5,143 nucleotides of DNA from JASGDB01 sp049841315. Its GTDB lineage: Bacteria; Bacteroidota; Bacteroidia; Flavobacteriales; Weeksellaceae. Positions within the stretch are counted from its first letter, which is position 1. Each line of letters opens with the position of its first letter. Shown here one piece after another: positions 4,475-5,143 of the stretch. The notes under the pieces were generated by a model that did not search any database, had not been told where the DNA came from, and saw only the letters and a program-made list of their open reading frames with translations. Position numbers and translations under genes: made by a program. The DNA lies in contig JASGDB010000088.1 of assembly GCA_049841315.1 (NCBI GenBank), positions 1-5,143 on the forward strand, in the 5' to 3' direction.

Positions 4475-4743
4475 CGTTTGATATGGTCATTTCGGATTTG
4501 AAATTGCATTACGGCGAACAGTATCATAGTGCCTATTCCGAAATCAAAAAAGTAATGGGCGAAAATGATTTTTACTGGATACAAGGTAGCACATACATCA
4601 CAGAAAAAAGCCTGATTGCCGTAACAATGGCAATGAATGCCCTGAACAAAATTGATTGGTTCAGAAAATTGGTGCGTGATATTCGGGCGTTCCGAATTGA
4701 GGATTGGTCGGATTTTACGCCTATGTTTCAAGAAAATAAATGA
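4462..4743 (+). CDS. vapD: VapD-family endoribonuclease
   Basis: The protein is 93 residues, the standard VapD length. It has the conserved opening MYAIAFDM with Asp7, the residue equivalent to the proposed catalytic Asp of Helicobacter pylori VapD; then YSEIKKVM, FYWIQGSTYI (37-46) with the conserved QGS-Y, and the strongly conserved ending WFRKLVRDIRAFRIEDWSDFT (66-86). VapD is a dimeric ferredoxin-fold RNase related to Cas2 and cuts mRNA in H. pylori. In Haemophilus it is the toxin of the VapXD pair and is linked to survival in host cells. All conserved positions I can check are present, so it appears intact. The ATG lies within the upstream partner gene. A terminator follows 17 bases after the stop. 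VapD genes are often mobile, consistent with this clustered setting. Confidence 0.94.
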   Translation: MYAIAFDMVISDLKLHYGEQYHSAYSEIKKVMGENDFYWIQGSTYITEKSLIAVTMAMNALNKIDWFRKLVRDIRAFRIEDWSDFTPMFQENK

Positions 4744-4760
4744 TAGTTTCTGCATAAACT

Positions 4761-4790
4761 AAAAACGCAACCCGAAAAGTTGCGTTTTTT
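4761..4790 (+). terminator. Intrinsic terminator of vapXD, hairpin copy 4
   Basis: AAAAACGCAAC (4761-4771), loop CCGAAAA, GTTGCG plus six T (4779-4790): a perfect 11-base stem with a U-tract, 17 bases after the vapD stop. The hairpin core is identical to copy 1, and it shares the following ATTCAAT with copy 2. Confidence 0.85.
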
Positions 4791-4837
4791 ATTCAATATA
4801 ATTTGGTCTAATCCAATATTTACCAATACAATATTAT

Positions 4838-5077
4838 TTAAAATATCGGAGGAATTACATTTTCAATTTTTCCATATCTAATTAAACAATAAATAAAATA
4901 AAGCATATATAAACAAGCAACAATGGGCATAAACATCATTATTCTATACTTAGTTTGATATTCGCTTTTATCCAGTATTATTGTTCCATTTTTTTCAATT
5001 TGAATAATATCATTGCTCACTACTGTCCTGTTAAAAGAAGTTGATTTCCAACTGGTTACATTTTTGCTCATTGACAT
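4838..5077 (-). CDS. Small unrecognised membrane protein
   Basis: The frame from ATG 5077 encodes 79 residues. Residues about 1-44 are polar (TVVSNDIIQIEKNGTIILDKSEY); about 47-65 (MMFMPIVACLYMLYFIYCL) form one membrane helix, with a short tail RYGKIENVIPPIF. I do not recognise a family. No TAnnTTTG promoter is visible within the 66 bases upstream that are in the window. Its first 15 codons overlap, in another frame, a possible transposase end, so the true start may be further in, or the frame may be the surviving 3' part of a gene cut by an insertion. Its product would run toward the VapXD terminator, convergently. Confidence 0.4.
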   Translation of the reverse strand: MSMSKNVTSWKSTSFNRTVVSNDIIQIEKNGTIILDKSEYQTKYRIMMFMPIVACLYMLYFIYCLIRYGKIENVIPPIF

Positions 5078-5143
5078 TGTTGTAATTAGATTTATTAAAC
5101 AGTTGATTTACAGGTGTTTTGTCCAGTAGCGACATTCCTAAAA
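5031..5143 (-). pseudogene. Possible transposase C-terminal end (partial)
   Basis: A second minus-strand frame enters from the right edge and stops at 5031-5033. It reads LGMSLLDKTPVNQLFNKSNY and continues NNVNEQK, ending INFF. The DKTP--QLF pattern resembles, from memory, the last residues of Bacteroidota IS4-type transposases. Only 36 codons are visible and the match is impressionistic. If correct, an insertion sequence lies just beyond the window and its terminal repeat should fall within the 4838-5077 frame. The alternative is chance openness in AT-rich DNA. Confidence 0.25.

Noticed and set aside
4372..4755. Minus-strand 127-codon frame over vapX/vapD
   Set aside because: It is the antisense of two genes with clear family signatures and has no family resemblance of its own.
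2929..4790. Integron cassette array with the recurring hairpins as attC sites
   Set aside because: The hairpin arms do not fit the attC core RYYYAAC/GTTRRRY: GTTGCGT has C where a purine is needed. The hairpins end in T-runs and directly follow stop codons, as terminators do. No integrase is visible.
2929..4790. CRISPR-like repeats with VapD read as Cas2
   Set aside because: Repeats are 0.5-0.65 kb apart with genes between them, not 30-40 base spacers. The 4462-4743 protein has the VapD signature and no Cas1 is present.

Overview
The window looks like a piece of chromosome from a flavobacterium (Bacteroidota), probably in or near the Chryseobacterium/Elizabethkingia group. The evidence is the AT-rich DNA, repeated promoters of the Bacteroidota form TTG-N20-23-TAnnTTTG, A-rich leaders without clear Shine-Dalgarno sites, a flavobacterial-type malate dehydrogenase, and palindromic intergenic repeats of a kind common in that group. 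The genus is an inference; no rRNA or other marker is present.

Left part (1-1573). The first 53 bases hold the start of a minus-strand gene resembling BRO-N/phage-antirepressor-like proteins. Divergent from it is a small antitoxin-like gene (161-481). Its last third is encoded by a 136-bp palindromic repeat (373-508), and no toxin follows, so it is probably an orphaned or decaying toxin-antitoxin remnant. Next is a family 2 glycosyltransferase with C-terminal membrane segments, which starts at a TTG codon directly after a tandem octamer.

Middle (1574-2963). A well-formed promoter drives malate dehydrogenase (mdh), the one core metabolic gene here. It is followed by a nested palindromic repeat, then a tiny membrane-protein reading frame (2805-2915) that may have lost its 5' end to a frameshift, then a strong intrinsic terminator.

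Right part (2964-4790). Three compact two-gene type II toxin-antitoxin-like modules lie side by side. Module 1 is a ribbon-helix-helix antitoxin plus a YafQ-like mRNA interferase (+). Module 2 is a PF09720-like antitoxin plus a RelE/ParE toxin (-). Module 3 is a VapX-like small protein plus a VapD ribonuclease (+). In all three the antitoxin or partner gene comes first and overlaps the toxin gene by 4-13 bases. Every module boundary carries a copy of nearly the same hairpin (core ACGCAAC...GTTGCGT). Three copies serve as terminators; the fourth sits between two divergent promoters and terminates nothing obvious on the plus strand.

Right edge (4791-5143). A minus-strand reading frame for a small unrecognised membrane protein overlaps, in another frame, what may be the end of a transposase. 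With the BRO-like gene and the repeats, this suggests an accessory region inserted around or beside mdh. No wholly new system is evident. The most unusual feature is the toxin-antitoxin cluster punctuated by same-orientation hairpins, together with the antitoxin tail made of repeat DNA.
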